64,000 nt of DNA, taken from positions 1 to 64,000 of the forward strand of contig JARKOC010000125.1 of NCBI GenBank assembly GCA_029975915.1, written 5' to 3'. This document shows, piece by piece, positions 45,057-54,704 of this stretch (positions are counted from its first letter, which is position 1; the number at the start of each line of letters is the position of its first letter). Position numbers and translations under genes: made by a program. The stretch is from Bryobacteraceae bacterium (GTDB lineage Bacteria; Acidobacteriota; Terriglobia; Bryobacterales; Bryobacteraceae). The notes below the pieces were generated by a model, which was given only the letters and a program-made list of their open reading frames with translations, was not told the origin of the DNA and made no database searches.

Positions 45057-47609
45057 ATGCTTGGACTTCCGGCCATGTCCTCTCCTCTCAACAACTTGAA
45101 CCCGGAACAGAGAGCTATCGTCGAGACGACGCTGTACCCGGTTCTAGTGATGGCGCCGGTGGGGACAGGCAAGACCAATGTACTCGCATTGCGGGCCGGG
45201 CGAGCCATCGAATCCGGTCTGCCAGCCCGATCATTGCTCTGCCTGTCGTTCACCAACAAGGCCGCCCGGGAGATGAAGGACCGGCTGACATCGCTCTGCG
45301 GCAAGCTGGCCTCCGAGATCACAATCTCGACATTCCATGGGCTTTGCGCGACCATCCTTCGGGCCGAGGCGTCAACGGCCGGGCTGGACGCCGATTTCGT
45401 CATCTATGACGAGGAGGATTCCACCCAGCTCATCTCACGCCTGCTGGCGGCTTCAGGACACCACCTTGGCCGCAAGGATGCCGATGCGGTGAACTTTTTT
45501 TTGTACGAAGCGGCGGGCAGAGCACGTCTGGCCCGCTACGAAGAGTCCGGTGAGACGCCGAACGAGGTCTACCGGCGCCTGCTCGCACAGGCTGGCTTCG
45601 AGGCGAGTCTGTTACGCCAACTGAAGTTTCCGCAGTGGCTGGCCTCGTATGTTCATGAGCTTCGAGAGAACCATGCCGTCGATTTCACGGATCTCCAACT
45701 CGGCGTCCTGCACCTGTTTAATGAGCACCCGAACGTACTCGAAAGATGGCGGAGGCGATTCTCCTGGATCCAGGTGGACGAAGTGCAGGACACGAGTCTA
45801 TCCGAATACTCGATCTTGAGAAACCTGGCGGCTGAGCACCGGCAGTTGTCGTTTTTCGGCGATATCGACCAAACGATTTACGAGTGGCGCGGTTCGGCCC
45901 CGCAGGCGATTCTGGAACGGTACAAAGCCGAGTTCGAGCCGGCCGAGATTGGACTGATCCTCAATTACCGTTCCACGGGAGCGATTCTGGAGGCCTGCGG
46001 CGCAGTGGTCCGGAGTTGTCCGGGCGCTGTGACGAAGAGCATCGAGGCCAAAAGCGCCGAAACAGGCGATCCGGTGCGTATCGTGCAGGCCCCGGCGCTG
46101 GAGGTGGAGGCCGAATGGATCGCCAGCCAGATCCACCAACTTAAAGCAGCCGAGGGCAAGCGCTGGAGCGACTACGCCGTTCTGACGCGGACGAACTTCA
46201 AGGGCCGGGACATCTCGGCCGTGTTCTCGCGACTGAAGGTCCCGCACCTGCAGGTGGATCAGCAGAAGTTCTTTCAGCGGGCCGAGGTGAAGGCGGCGAT
46301 CTCGATTCTGAAGCTGATCCTGACGCCTCACGACGGCAACAGCCTGGTCCGTTATCTGAAGACGCCGCCCAAAGGGATTGGCGAGGCGACCTACAATGCT
46401 CTGCGCGGTGAGCCGAGACTGGCTGGTTTAAAGGTGGGGGACCTGCTGGATGAGAGGGCGCTCGACGCCGGCGACCCGTTTGCGCCGCTGCTGGAGGCGT
46501 TCGGCCGGAACAGAGTGGTCGTCTTCGACACCGAGACGACGGGTCTGGATCCGTACTCGGACGAGATCGTCGAAATCGCGGCGGCGCGTTGCGGCGAGTC
46601 CGGCACGGCTGAGAGGTTTCACGAGTTCCTGCGTCCGTCGCGGCCAGTGGGCGATTCCGAGGCCATCCACGGCTGGTCGGACGAGTACCTGGCGGCCAAC
46701 GGGAGGCCGCCGGATGATGTCTTGGGGCGTTTCATGGAGTTCTGCGAAGGATCGGTTCTTTGCGGACACAACAGCCAGGCTTACGATATTCCGATTCTGC
46801 GTTCGAGTCTTGACCGGGCCGGTCTGTTCCCGGATGGCGATTTCGGTCCGACGTACGACACGCTCGATATCACGCGCCGTTTCCACCGCCTGCCGAGATA
46901 CCGGTTGTCACAGATCGCCGAATCGCTGGGGCTGAAGTCCGTGCCGACACACCAGGCGATGGACGACGTCGTGACAACTGTTGAGCTGCTGGAACGCCTT
47001 GTCCAGAATCTCAAGGATGGCGCTGTTGTGCGCCGCCGGGCCGTCGAGTCTCACCGGAAGCTGTTTGCGCCGCTGGCTCGGATGTTCACGAAATGGCGCG
47101 CGCGGCTCGCATTCGAGCGTCCACATGAGTTGCTGGCGCGGGTTGTCCAGGAGTCGGGCCTTGGAAGGCACTTCGAGAACGAAGCTGACGGCGAGAAGCG
47201 GCTCATGAACCTCGAAGAACTCTGCCGGCTGCTGGCGCGGTACGACAACCCGGATCTGGCGCCGCAAGCGGCGTTGGTGGCGGCGTTGAACCTGGCGTCG
47301 CTTTCCGGCGACATTGAGCGCCAGATGCAGGCCGAGGACCGGGTGCCGATACTGACTGTCCATCAATCCAAGGGCCTTGAGTTCGACACGGTCTTCGTTG
47401 CGTCGGCCACCGACAACGACTTTCCCAGCGTCCGCAGCCGCCGCGAAGGGCGCCTCAATGAGGAACACCGGCTTTTCTATGTCGCCATCAGCCGCGCCAA
47501 GCGGCGACTGTACGTGACATGGCACACGCGGAATGATTACGGGCGGGAGCAGTCGCCCAGCCGCTATATCTCGCTGCTGCCCCGGACTGCGGTGTACGAG
47601 CGGGTGTGA
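45057..47609 (+). CDS. UvrD-family helicase with an inserted DEDDh exonuclease domain
   Basis: The 850-residue protein is a superfamily 1A helicase: Walker A APVGTGKT (33-40), FTNKAAREM, STFHGLC, VDEVQDT (240-246), GDIDQTIYEWRG, then, near the end, ILTVHQSKGLEFDTVFV and RLFYVAISRAKRRLYV. Between motif IV and motif V, residues 486-655, a complete DnaQ-type exonuclease is inserted: FDTETTGLD (D491, E493), HNSQAYDIPIL (D577) and THQAMDD (H632, D637). All DEDDh residues are present. ATG 45057 follows AGGAG. I infer a repair or recombination enzyme that unwinds and degrades 3' ends. It stands alone between unrelated genes. Confidence 0.9.
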   Translation: MLGLPAMSSPLNNLNPEQRAIVETTLYPVLVMAPVGTGKTNVLALRAGRAIESGLPARSLLCLSFTNKAAREMKDRLTSLCGKLASEITISTFHGLCATILRAEASTAGLDADFVIYDEEDSTQLISRLLAASGHHLGRKDADAVNFFLYEAAGRARLARYEESGETPNEVYRRLLAQAGFEASLLRQLKFPQWLASYVHELRENHAVDFTDLQLGVLHLFNEHPNVLERWRRRFSWIQVDEVQDTSLSEYSILRNLAAEHRQLSFFGDIDQTIYEWRGSAPQAILERYKAEFEPAEIGLILNYRSTGAILEACGAVVRSCPGAVTKSIEAKSAETGDPVRIVQAPALEVEAEWIASQIHQLKAAEGKRWSDYAVLTRTNFKGRDISAVFSRLKVPHLQVDQQKFFQRAEVKAAISILKLILTPHDGNSLVRYLKTPPKGIGEATYNALRGEPRLAGLKVGDLLDERALDAGDPFAPLLEAFGRNRVVVFDTETTGLDPYSDEIVEIAAARCGESGTAERFHEFLRPSRPVGDSEAIHGWSDEYLAANGRPPDDVLGRFMEFCEGSVLCGHNSQAYDIPILRSSLDRAGLFPDGDFGPTYDTLDITRRFHRLPRYRLSQIAESLGLKSVPTHQAMDDVVTTVELLERLVQNLKDGAVVRRRAVESHRKLFAPLARMFTKWRARLAFERPHELLARVVQESGLGRHFENEADGEKRLMNLEELCRLLARYDNPDLAPQAALVAALNLASLSGDIERQMQAEDRVPILTVHQSKGLEFDTVFVASATDNDFPSVRSRREGRLNEEHRLFYVAISRAKRRLYVTWHTRNDYGREQSPSRYISLLPRTAVYERV

Positions 47610-47659
47610 GTTCGTTTGGTTGCTGCGCCGTCGAGCCGCTCAACGCTACCATGTGATCC

Positions 47660-49321
47660 ATGGAACGCAGGCAGTGGATCCAACTCATGACGGTGCTGGC
47701 GGCAGCGCGGCCAGCAGGAGCGCAGCAGGATGCAGCGAAGCCAAAACCGGGTCCCCTGGCCAAGGAGCACCTGGCGGCGGCGCTCAAGGTGATGGACCTG
47801 ACCTTCACCGATGCCCAACTGGATCTGATGCTGCCCGAGGTGAACGAGGGCTTCCAGCAGTTCTCGAAACTGCGAGCGATCGAGATCGGCAACGAGGTGG
47901 AGACGGCGTTTTCTTTCCGCGCCGAGTTGCCGGGACGGCAGCCCAAGGCGGGACTATCGCGGTTTGTCCCGGCAGTCAGACGCGTGGCGAAGCCGGCCAG
48001 GCCCGAGGACATCGCTTTTCTACCGGTGACGCACCTATCTGGGCTGATCAGAACCAAACGAATCACATCGTTGGAGCTTACCCGTCTCTATCTGGAGCGT
48101 TTGAAGACCTACGGGCCGAAGTTGCTCTGCGTCGTTAATCTGACCGAAGAGCTGGCAATGGAGCAGGCCGCGAAGGCCGACAAGGAGGCCGCGCAAGGCA
48201 AGTATCGCGGACCGCTGCACGGGATACCGTATGGCCTGAAGGACTTGTTTGCGGTGAAGGGGACGAAAACCACCTGGGGCGCCGAGCCATTCCGGGACCA
48301 AACAATCGATGTGGATTCGACTGTCTACCTTCGATTGCGTGAAGCCGGCGCCGTACTGGTGGCGAAGTTGTCGATGGGCGCGCTGGCGATGGGCGGACTG
48401 TGGTTCGGCGGGATGACGAAGACGCCCTGGGATCTGGAACGGACTTCCAGCGGGTCGTCGGCTGGTTCAGCATCGGCAACGGCGGCCGGACTGGTCGGGT
48501 TCGCGATTGGAACTGAGACTTTGGGTTCAATCGTCTCGCCCAGCATCCGGTGCGGCGTGACAGGGTTGAGGCCGACGTTTGGCCGCGTGAGCCGACACGG
48601 GGCGATGGCGCTTTGCTGGACGATGGACAAGATCGGGCCGATCTGCCGGTCGGTTGAGGATTGCGCTCTTGTGCTGAGGGCGATCGCGGGGACCGACGGC
48701 AAGGACTTAACGGCCTTCGACGCGCCGCTGCATTTCGAGCCGGCCAAGGCGCTGAGGAGCCTGCGAATCGGCGTTTCGCAGAAGGCATTCGACAAGATGG
48801 AGGGGGATGCGAAGACGGTCTATGAGCAGGCGATTGAGGATCTCAAACGAGCCGGATTCAAGATGACCCCTGTGGACTTGCCGGACTCGACCGCCGGCGC
48901 GATCGTTCACTTTGTCCTTGGTCCGGAGGCGGCTGCTGCGTTTGACGACATCACCCGCGATGGCCGCGTCAACGAACTCGCGGGCCAGAAGCGCGGCGAT
49001 TGGCCCAATCAATTCCGCTCGGCGCGGCTGGTCCCGGCGGTCGAGTATATCCAGGCGCAGCGGGCACGGAGGAAACTGATGCGGGACCTGGATGATTTTT
49101 TCAAGAATTGGGACGTGGTCGTCTGCCCGCCTTACGCGCATCTGTCCTCGACGAATTTGACCGGCCATCCGCAGATCGTCGTGCCCTGCGGGTTCGTGAA
49201 GGGGATGCCACAGGGCCTGAGTTTCATTGGTCCGTGGTGGCGCGAGGACACGGTCCTGCGCGCGGCGCTGGCGTACCAGTCAGCTACGGATTGGCATACG
49301 AAGCGGCCGCCGCTCGCCTGA
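47660..49321 (+). CDS. Amidase-signature family hydrolase, probably exported
   Basis: The 553-residue protein has a short signal-like start (RRQWIQLMTVLAAARPAGAQ), an N-terminal helical part and the amidase signature domain: catalytic lysine in GIPYGLKDLF, and the glycine/serine-rich block RTSSGSSAGSASATAAGLVGFAIGTETLGSIVSPS with both catalytic serines, then GVTGLRPTFGRVSRHGAM. It is not GatA, which is shorter and cytoplasmic. The substrate (amide or peptide ester) is unknown. It is convergent with the next gene. Confidence 0.88.
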   Translation: MERRQWIQLMTVLAAARPAGAQQDAAKPKPGPLAKEHLAAALKVMDLTFTDAQLDLMLPEVNEGFQQFSKLRAIEIGNEVETAFSFRAELPGRQPKAGLSRFVPAVRRVAKPARPEDIAFLPVTHLSGLIRTKRITSLELTRLYLERLKTYGPKLLCVVNLTEELAMEQAAKADKEAAQGKYRGPLHGIPYGLKDLFAVKGTKTTWGAEPFRDQTIDVDSTVYLRLREAGAVLVAKLSMGALAMGGLWFGGMTKTPWDLERTSSGSSAGSASATAAGLVGFAIGTETLGSIVSPSIRCGVTGLRPTFGRVSRHGAMALCWTMDKIGPICRSVEDCALVLRAIAGTDGKDLTAFDAPLHFEPAKALRSLRIGVSQKAFDKMEGDAKTVYEQAIEDLKRAGFKMTPVDLPDSTAGAIVHFVLGPEAAAAFDDITRDGRVNELAGQKRGDWPNQFRSARLVPAVEYIQAQRARRKLMRDLDDFFKNWDVVVCPPYAHLSSTNLTGHPQIVVPCGFVKGMPQGLSFIGPWWREDTVLRAALAYQSATDWHTKRPPLA

Positions 49322-51331
49322 TCACCGGCTGGCGAGCCATGGTGTGTAAAAGGCTGCCGCCGTCTGTCCCTCGACACGCTCTGCGAACATGGCGCCACCG
49401 TACTGTTTCGTCCAGTCGGGGATCTGATTGGGAGGCATGGCTCCGCCCATGGGCGTGACCGGGCTGGCGACCAGAAGCCGGTCCTTCGTCAACCGCGCAA
49501 TGTCGGGGAGGTCGAAGTCCTTCAGCACGCCTGGGATGGCAAGTTCAGCCAGACCCGTGTGGATGATCGCGCGGCAGTAGTCCATGTAACTCAGGGGAGA
49601 GCCTTCCATGGCAACACCGGCGAGAGCGGGTTCGAGAGCGGACGCCAGCAGTGCGATAACTCCAGAGCCGCCGCGGCCGATCACTACGATTTTGCCCGCA
49701 TTCTGAAGCGTCCGGGCGGCGGCGATGGCGGTGCGCATGTCGGCGGCGGCCCACACGGGGACGTTCTCGCCAAGCAACCAGCCTCGCGCGGCAAATTGAT
49801 AGATGGGCGAGTAGCCCGACTGTCCGGGCGGGACAGGACGGGTGAATCCTCGGAGTTTCACCGACATCACACGCCAGCCGGCTTCAGCGAGGCTCTGCGC
49901 ATCGGCGGCAGGACCGGAATAGATAATTGTGCCGAGAGGCGTCCGAGGCGGCTCGTACAGGGTCGCTGCGACCGGCTCTCCACCCTCGGTTTGAGCAATA
50001 CCCTCAGTCGCATTCCAGGCCGGGCTTGGATTGGTTGTCCCAGGTTGCCAGGAAGCGGGGGCAACTGCCATCGGCAGACCGAGCCGTTTGGCGACAACCG
50101 GAGCGAGTTGCTCGATCACCGCAGCCTTGGCGCCCGCGCTCTTGCCGTGCAATTCCCTGGCCAGGCGAAGGTTGATGGATGTGACAGTCTCTGAACCAAA
50201 CGAAGTCTGGAGTTGGCCTGTCGGGGTGGCGTAAAGCCGCGATTCCGGTTCGGGCGAAAGAGGCGGCTCCGCGACGGCGGATTCACGATTCATGAGGAAC
50301 TTGTCGAAGAAGCGCGCGGCGGCTTGACGCCTCGGTTGAGACCAGCCGTGGGTATCGTCATATTCGAAAAACCCCGCGGCCTGCGAAACGCCGAGGCGTT
50401 CATAGTGGCGGAGCACTTCCTGGTATGTTGCGCGCGCGCCAGCGATCGGGAAGTAATCCCGTATCGCAGAAGTGATCATGAACGGCTTAGGCGAGGAAGC
50501 GAGCGCGAAGTCAGCAAAGTCAATCCCCGAGGCGACCATGCCAGGCATAATCTGTTCGGCGTCCTGGGGTCCGGGGCCGGACCAGAGTTCTCGCCAGCGG
50601 GTCATGTAGCAGGAGGAGACCGCCGCCGCGAGGCGGGGTTCCATTGCGGCGAGGTAGGCGGCCTGGGTGCCGCCTCCGGAGTTGCCGGCGACGGCGATGC
50701 GGCTGGGGTCGATCTCAGGCCGAGTGAGAAGGTAGTCGATGGCGCGGACGCCGTCGTGGACGAAGTAGCGGGCGATGGTCGTCCCGGTGAGCAGGCATTG
50801 CAGTCCGGCTTGGATGTGCTCGGCCGTTCCGACGCCGGCGCGGGAACGCAGCGTTTGCGGATCGAGCGTTTCCAGCCGTTCTCCCTGGCCCGGCGGATCG
50901 TAGGCGAGCACGGCGTAACCGCGCTTGACGAATCCGATCCAGGCCAGTTGATAGGTGGCCGAGGCCTTGCCGTTCGTGCTGTGTCCGGCAACGCCGAGGA
51001 TGGCAGGAAACGGGCCGGGACCTGTTGTGGGCAGGTATAGATTCGCAGTGACCCGGAATCCGGGCAGACTCTCGAAAACGACATTCTCGACTCGATAGCC
51101 ATCGCGCAGAAAGGCGCCGGTGACGCGGGCGTTCAGCGGGGTTTTGGCGTCAGGCAAGCCGCCGATCGAGGCCAGCATCCAGGACCGGGCGCGGGCCGCA
51201 CGCTGGCGTATCTGCTCGGGAGTTCGCAACTCGGCTACGGCCAGTTCCCGCGCCGCCCAAAGCGTCTCGGCACGCTGGGTCAGCTTGACGTCGAAGTCGT
51301 CGGCAAACAAGAGCAGAAATGCCAGCCACAT
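49322..51331 (-). CDS. Secreted protein with two alpha/beta-hydrolase domains
   Basis: The 669-residue protein starts with a short hydrophobic stretch (MWLAFLLLFADD). Residues about 75-350 form an acetyl-xylan-esterase/dienelactone-like hydrolase: FPAILGVAGHSTNGK, AVLAYDPPGQGERLETLD, IAVAGNSGGGTQAAYLAAM (nucleophile Ser) and a late DDTHGW (His). A second half (about 440-669) repeats the fold in weaker form (GTIIYSGPAAD, VVIGRGGSGVIALLASAL). The second site has GRGGSG in place of GxSxG, so only the first is clearly catalytic. The stop abuts the amidase stop. Confidence 0.75.
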   Translation of the reverse strand: MWLAFLLLFADDFDVKLTQRAETLWAARELAVAELRTPEQIRQRAARARSWMLASIGGLPDAKTPLNARVTGAFLRDGYRVENVVFESLPGFRVTANLYLPTTGPGPFPAILGVAGHSTNGKASATYQLAWIGFVKRGYAVLAYDPPGQGERLETLDPQTLRSRAGVGTAEHIQAGLQCLLTGTTIARYFVHDGVRAIDYLLTRPEIDPSRIAVAGNSGGGTQAAYLAAMEPRLAAAVSSCYMTRWRELWSGPGPQDAEQIMPGMVASGIDFADFALASSPKPFMITSAIRDYFPIAGARATYQEVLRHYERLGVSQAAGFFEYDDTHGWSQPRRQAAARFFDKFLMNRESAVAEPPLSPEPESRLYATPTGQLQTSFGSETVTSINLRLARELHGKSAGAKAAVIEQLAPVVAKRLGLPMAVAPASWQPGTTNPSPAWNATEGIAQTEGGEPVAATLYEPPRTPLGTIIYSGPAADAQSLAEAGWRVMSVKLRGFTRPVPPGQSGYSPIYQFAARGWLLGENVPVWAAADMRTAIAAARTLQNAGKIVVIGRGGSGVIALLASALEPALAGVAMEGSPLSYMDYCRAIIHTGLAELAIPGVLKDFDLPDIARLTKDRLLVASPVTPMGGAMPPNQIPDWTKQYGGAMFAERVEGQTAAAFYTPWLASR

Positions 51332-51399
51332 AGTTGAGTCCTCTGATAGGCGATCTTATCCGAGATCCTGACCGGATGGTTGGTTGGAGGCGCGGCGGC

Positions 51400-52776
51400 T
51401 CAGCCGGCTGCTCCGTCGGGCGCCTCTGGATGGACGGACTCAACACGAGCCCCAAGTGTTCCTTTCGCCAAACGAACTCCCAGCGCATCTCCGCGCCGGA
51501 CACAGGAGGCGTCGCGAACAATGCCGGACGGCCCCGTGACGATGGCGTAGCCCCGCCCCAGAACCGCCAGTGGGCTCAATGCTTCCAGGTGCGCTTCCGA
51601 CCTGTCCAGGCGTGACAGACCGGCCTTCACGCAGAGCGCGACGGCCGCGCGCATGCGGCCCACGAGATCTGACGCCCGCAGCCGGGATTGCGAGAGTTTC
51701 AGCCTGGCGTCCTGGCTGCGCAATCGCCGGTCCAGGACATCCAGGCGCACCGACACTGCACTGATCTGCCGGGTCCCAGCCAGCCGCAACGCGTGGTCAA
51801 GTTCGTCAGTTCGCTGCTGGGCGCGCCCGATCATTCTCTGCACGAGCCGCGCGGGCCGCGACGCGCCGCGCTCGGCGAGAAGACGCCCAAGATGCGCCAG
51901 CTTGTAGGTGATCGAGCGTTCGATCCGGCTCCTCAACGAACCGATGCGCTCCAGCAGCGCTTCCAGGTCCGGCGCGACCAGTTCGGCGGCGGCCGAAGGG
52001 GTAGGCGCACGCAAGTCTGCCACGAAATCGGCAATGGTGAAATCGGTTTCGTGGCCGACGCCGCTGATCACAGGCACAGGGCAACTGGCAATGGTCCTTG
52101 CGACAGCTTCCTCGTTGAATGTCCACAGGTCCTCGATGGACCCTCCGCCGCGCGCCAGTATGATCAGTTCGGGCCAACCCGACCCGCCAAGGCGATCCAG
52201 CGCGGTGCACACGGATTCCACAGCCCCCTCGCCTTGCACTTTGGCCGGGCAGAGCCTGACGTGGGCCAACGGCCACCGCCGCCCCAAAACTGAAATGATG
52301 TCCCGAATCACGGCGCCCCGCGGCGAGGTCACGACGCCGATTCGCACCGGGTACGCGGGCAGCGGGCGCTTGCGGTCCTCGCTAAAAAGCCCCTCTTCCA
52401 GGAGCTTCCGCTTGAGCCTTTCAAACGCCAGCTGTAGTTCGCCTTCACCCTGGGGCTCAATGCCGGAGATGACAAGTTGGTATTCGCCCCGCTCCTGCCG
52501 TACTTCGACTGAGCCTCGAGCGCGCACCAGCATCCCATCGGCCGGCTTCACCTTCAGATAACGCGCGACATTCCGGAACAGGACGCAGCGGATCTGCGCG
52601 GCGCCGTCTTTCAACGTGAAATAAGCGTGCCCCGAGGTCCAGACCTTGTAACCCGAAACCTCGCCCGTCACCCTCACGTCGTCGAAGTTCAACGAAAGAA
52701 GGCGGTGGATGGCCGTGGTGAGTTCAGTGACGGTAAAGGCCACCGGTCCCGCGCCTTCAAGGTTCATCTGATCCAT
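51400..52776 (-). CDS. xseA: Exodeoxyribonuclease VII large subunit
   Basis: ATG 52776, with a GGAGA site upstream, is preferred over GTG 52815. The 458-residue protein has the N-terminal OB fold (FTVTELTTAIHRLL, VRVTGEVSGYKVWTSGHAYFTLKD), the catalytic domain (IGVVTSPRGAVIRDI, LARGGGSIEDLWTFNEE, SGVGHETDFTIADFVADLRAPTPSAAAEL) and a coiled-coil tail. It degrades single-stranded DNA with XseB. No xseB gene is seen next to it. Confidence 0.96.
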   Translation of the reverse strand: MDQMNLEGAGPVAFTVTELTTAIHRLLSLNFDDVRVTGEVSGYKVWTSGHAYFTLKDGAAQIRCVLFRNVARYLKVKPADGMLVRARGSVEVRQERGEYQLVISGIEPQGEGELQLAFERLKRKLLEEGLFSEDRKRPLPAYPVRIGVVTSPRGAVIRDIISVLGRRWPLAHVRLCPAKVQGEGAVESVCTALDRLGGSGWPELIILARGGGSIEDLWTFNEEAVARTIASCPVPVISGVGHETDFTIADFVADLRAPTPSAAAELVAPDLEALLERIGSLRSRIERSITYKLAHLGRLLAERGASRPARLVQRMIGRAQQRTDELDHALRLAGTRQISAVSVRLDVLDRRLRSQDARLKLSQSRLRASDLVGRMRAAVALCVKAGLSRLDRSEAHLEALSPLAVLGRGYAIVTGPSGIVRDASCVRRGDALGVRLAKGTLGARVESVHPEAPDGAAG

Positions 52777-52895
52777 AGCCTTCTCCGCCGGTCGCCCATT
52801 CCCATAGCCTGACACACCCTGCCGCAGAGCGGATGCGCGAACGCCCCGGATGCCACAAAGGCGTCCGGGGCGTCGAGGGATTCAAATGGCCGGCG

Positions 52896-54326
52896 CTAGA
52901 ACATGTTCCAGAGGAACTGATTGTAGACTTCGTGATGGAACTGCACTTCCGGGGCCTTGACAAAGCTGCCCAGGAGGCGCGGGCAGCGGTCCGCCGACGC
53001 TTTCTTCAAATCCGCATAGCGCGCCTTAACGTCGTCGCCGAGCAGCTTACCGGTCCACTCGGCGTTACTAAAGAAATCCATTGCGTCATAGATATTGTCG
53101 GGCAGGTAGCGCTTCGCTTGGCGAAGATTCTTGATCTTCGCCGTGCTGCCTTCCAGTCCGGTTTTGAAGACTGCCAGAAGGACCATGTACGGGTTGGCAT
53201 CGGGTCCGACCGAGCGAACCTCCACCCTCATGCTGCGTTCATTGCCAATTGGGATCCTGACCATGGACCCCCGGTCAACCGCGGATGCAATGATCTGGTT
53301 CGGCGCTTCGAAGTGAGGATCCAAACGGCGATAGGCATTCACGCTAGCGTTCAACATCAGGCAAATGTCGTTGCCGTGAGTCAGGAGACGGTCGACGAAC
53401 TGCCAGCCGAACTTGCTCAGTTTCTCTTCACCCTTCGGATCCCAAAAGATGTTCCTTCCGCCCTTGGTGATCGACACGTTGGTGTGCATGCCGCTTCCGT
53501 TGACGCCGACAACCGGTTTGGGCAGGAAGCAGGCGGTCAGTCCCATTTTGGTCGCCACCTGGCGGCAAACAAGCTTGTACAACTGAATCTGGTCGGCCGC
53601 CGTCACCACGTCGGCATAGCTATAGTTGATTTCGAACTGCGACGGCGCGACCTCGGGGTGGTCCTTCTCGTTCTCGAAGCCCATGGCGCGCTGCGCTTCG
53701 GCCACGCGGTCGATGAACTCGCGCAATGGATCGCCTGGCAACGAGTGATAATACCCGCCGGTATTGACATATTCAAAAGTCGTGGTTTCGTGATAGCGCC
53801 GCTCAGCGTCGGCGCCCTTGAACAGGAAGCCTTCAATCTCATTGGCAGCGTTCAGTGTATAGCCGTTCTTGTCAAACTGCGTATCCGCGTAGGCCTTGAG
53901 GACGCTGCGCAGATCGGCGGTATAGGGCGATCCATCCTTGTCGATCACCTCGCCGAAAACCAGCACCTTGCCCGGCCCAAAGATGTCGGACGGCGCCCAG
54001 TAAAAGGAAGACCAGTCGATGCCCAGCCGGAGATCGCTCTCACGCTGGGCTGTGAATCCCCGGATGGAGGACCCGTCGAAGGTCAAATTGTCCCAGCTCT
54101 TGAGCAAGAACTTCTTGTCGTAGTCCAGCATGTGCAGGCGGCCCTCAAGGTCGCTGAACATGACAGTGACAGCCTTGATCCGCCTCTCGTCGGTCAAGTA
54201 TTTTAGACGCTCTTCCTGTATCTGGTGGACCGGGACGCGCTTCTTCCTTTGTTCTTTTGCCTGAAGGTTCAGGTCCTCCAACTCTGCGTAAGAAAGCGTC
54301 AGGAATTCCTGCAATTGCATGGACAT
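52896..54326 (-). CDS. Glutamine synthetase paralogue without the adenylylation-site motif
   Basis: ATG 54326 follows AGGAG; the 476-residue product has type I landmarks: FDGSSIRGFT, NEIEGFLF, HPEVAPSQFEINY, NGSGMHTN and NQIIASAVDRGSMVRIP. The region that carries the adenylylated tyrosine in enterobacterial-type enzymes is here KRYLPDNIYDAMDFF, without the KDLYDLPPEE pattern, and the C-terminus ends FLWNMF. It has a long N-terminal helical extension (QAKEQRKKRVPVHQIQEERL). It is divergent from a second, canonical glutamine synthetase. It may be unregulated, ammonia-inducible, or act on another amine. Confidence 0.88.
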   Translation of the reverse strand: MSMQLQEFLTLSYAELEDLNLQAKEQRKKRVPVHQIQEERLKYLTDERRIKAVTVMFSDLEGRLHMLDYDKKFLLKSWDNLTFDGSSIRGFTAQRESDLRLGIDWSSFYWAPSDIFGPGKVLVFGEVIDKDGSPYTADLRSVLKAYADTQFDKNGYTLNAANEIEGFLFKGADAERRYHETTTFEYVNTGGYYHSLPGDPLREFIDRVAEAQRAMGFENEKDHPEVAPSQFEINYSYADVVTAADQIQLYKLVCRQVATKMGLTACFLPKPVVGVNGSGMHTNVSITKGGRNIFWDPKGEEKLSKFGWQFVDRLLTHGNDICLMLNASVNAYRRLDPHFEAPNQIIASAVDRGSMVRIPIGNERSMRVEVRSVGPDANPYMVLLAVFKTGLEGSTAKIKNLRQAKRYLPDNIYDAMDFFSNAEWTGKLLGDDVKARYADLKKASADRCPRLLGSFVKAPEVQFHHEVYNQFLWNMF

Positions 54327-54704
54327 CAAAACTCCTAGATTGTTGGCTCGGTTTCTGAACTCTCAGCGTGGAGAGCGGCGGATCACTCAACGGGCGTGCC
54401 TGGGTGTCAACCCTGGTCCGGGCTGCGACGCTGCAGATCCAGGAAAACACCGGTTTGCTTCATGCCCATTATCGGGCACCTACCGAGGGCCCCCGCAATA
54501 GTTCCGGGCCGCTCGCGCCATCGTATTTTTTTATGGGTCCGGTTTGAGGAATTGATCGACTATGGGTCATGCATCGTAAGTTCTTCACGACGAATGAGTT
54601 GCAGGCCGACAAATACAATTGAAATCCGATTTGATCGGGAGTCTGATGAACCGGGTTCTGCTAAACTCAGGATCACAAATCAACGTGCGGAGGCGCACCT
54701 CACC
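54327..54704. promoter_or_regulatory. Shared control region of two divergent glutamine synthetase genes
   Basis: This 378-bp region has no gene of its own. Toward glnA there are TTGAAA and TCTGAT boxes spaced by 17 bp (near 54621-54649). A short inverted repeat TGCCC-ATTATC-GGGCA lies near 54464-54479. No clear sigma-54 -24/-12 sequence or NtrC site was recognised. Confidence 0.4.
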
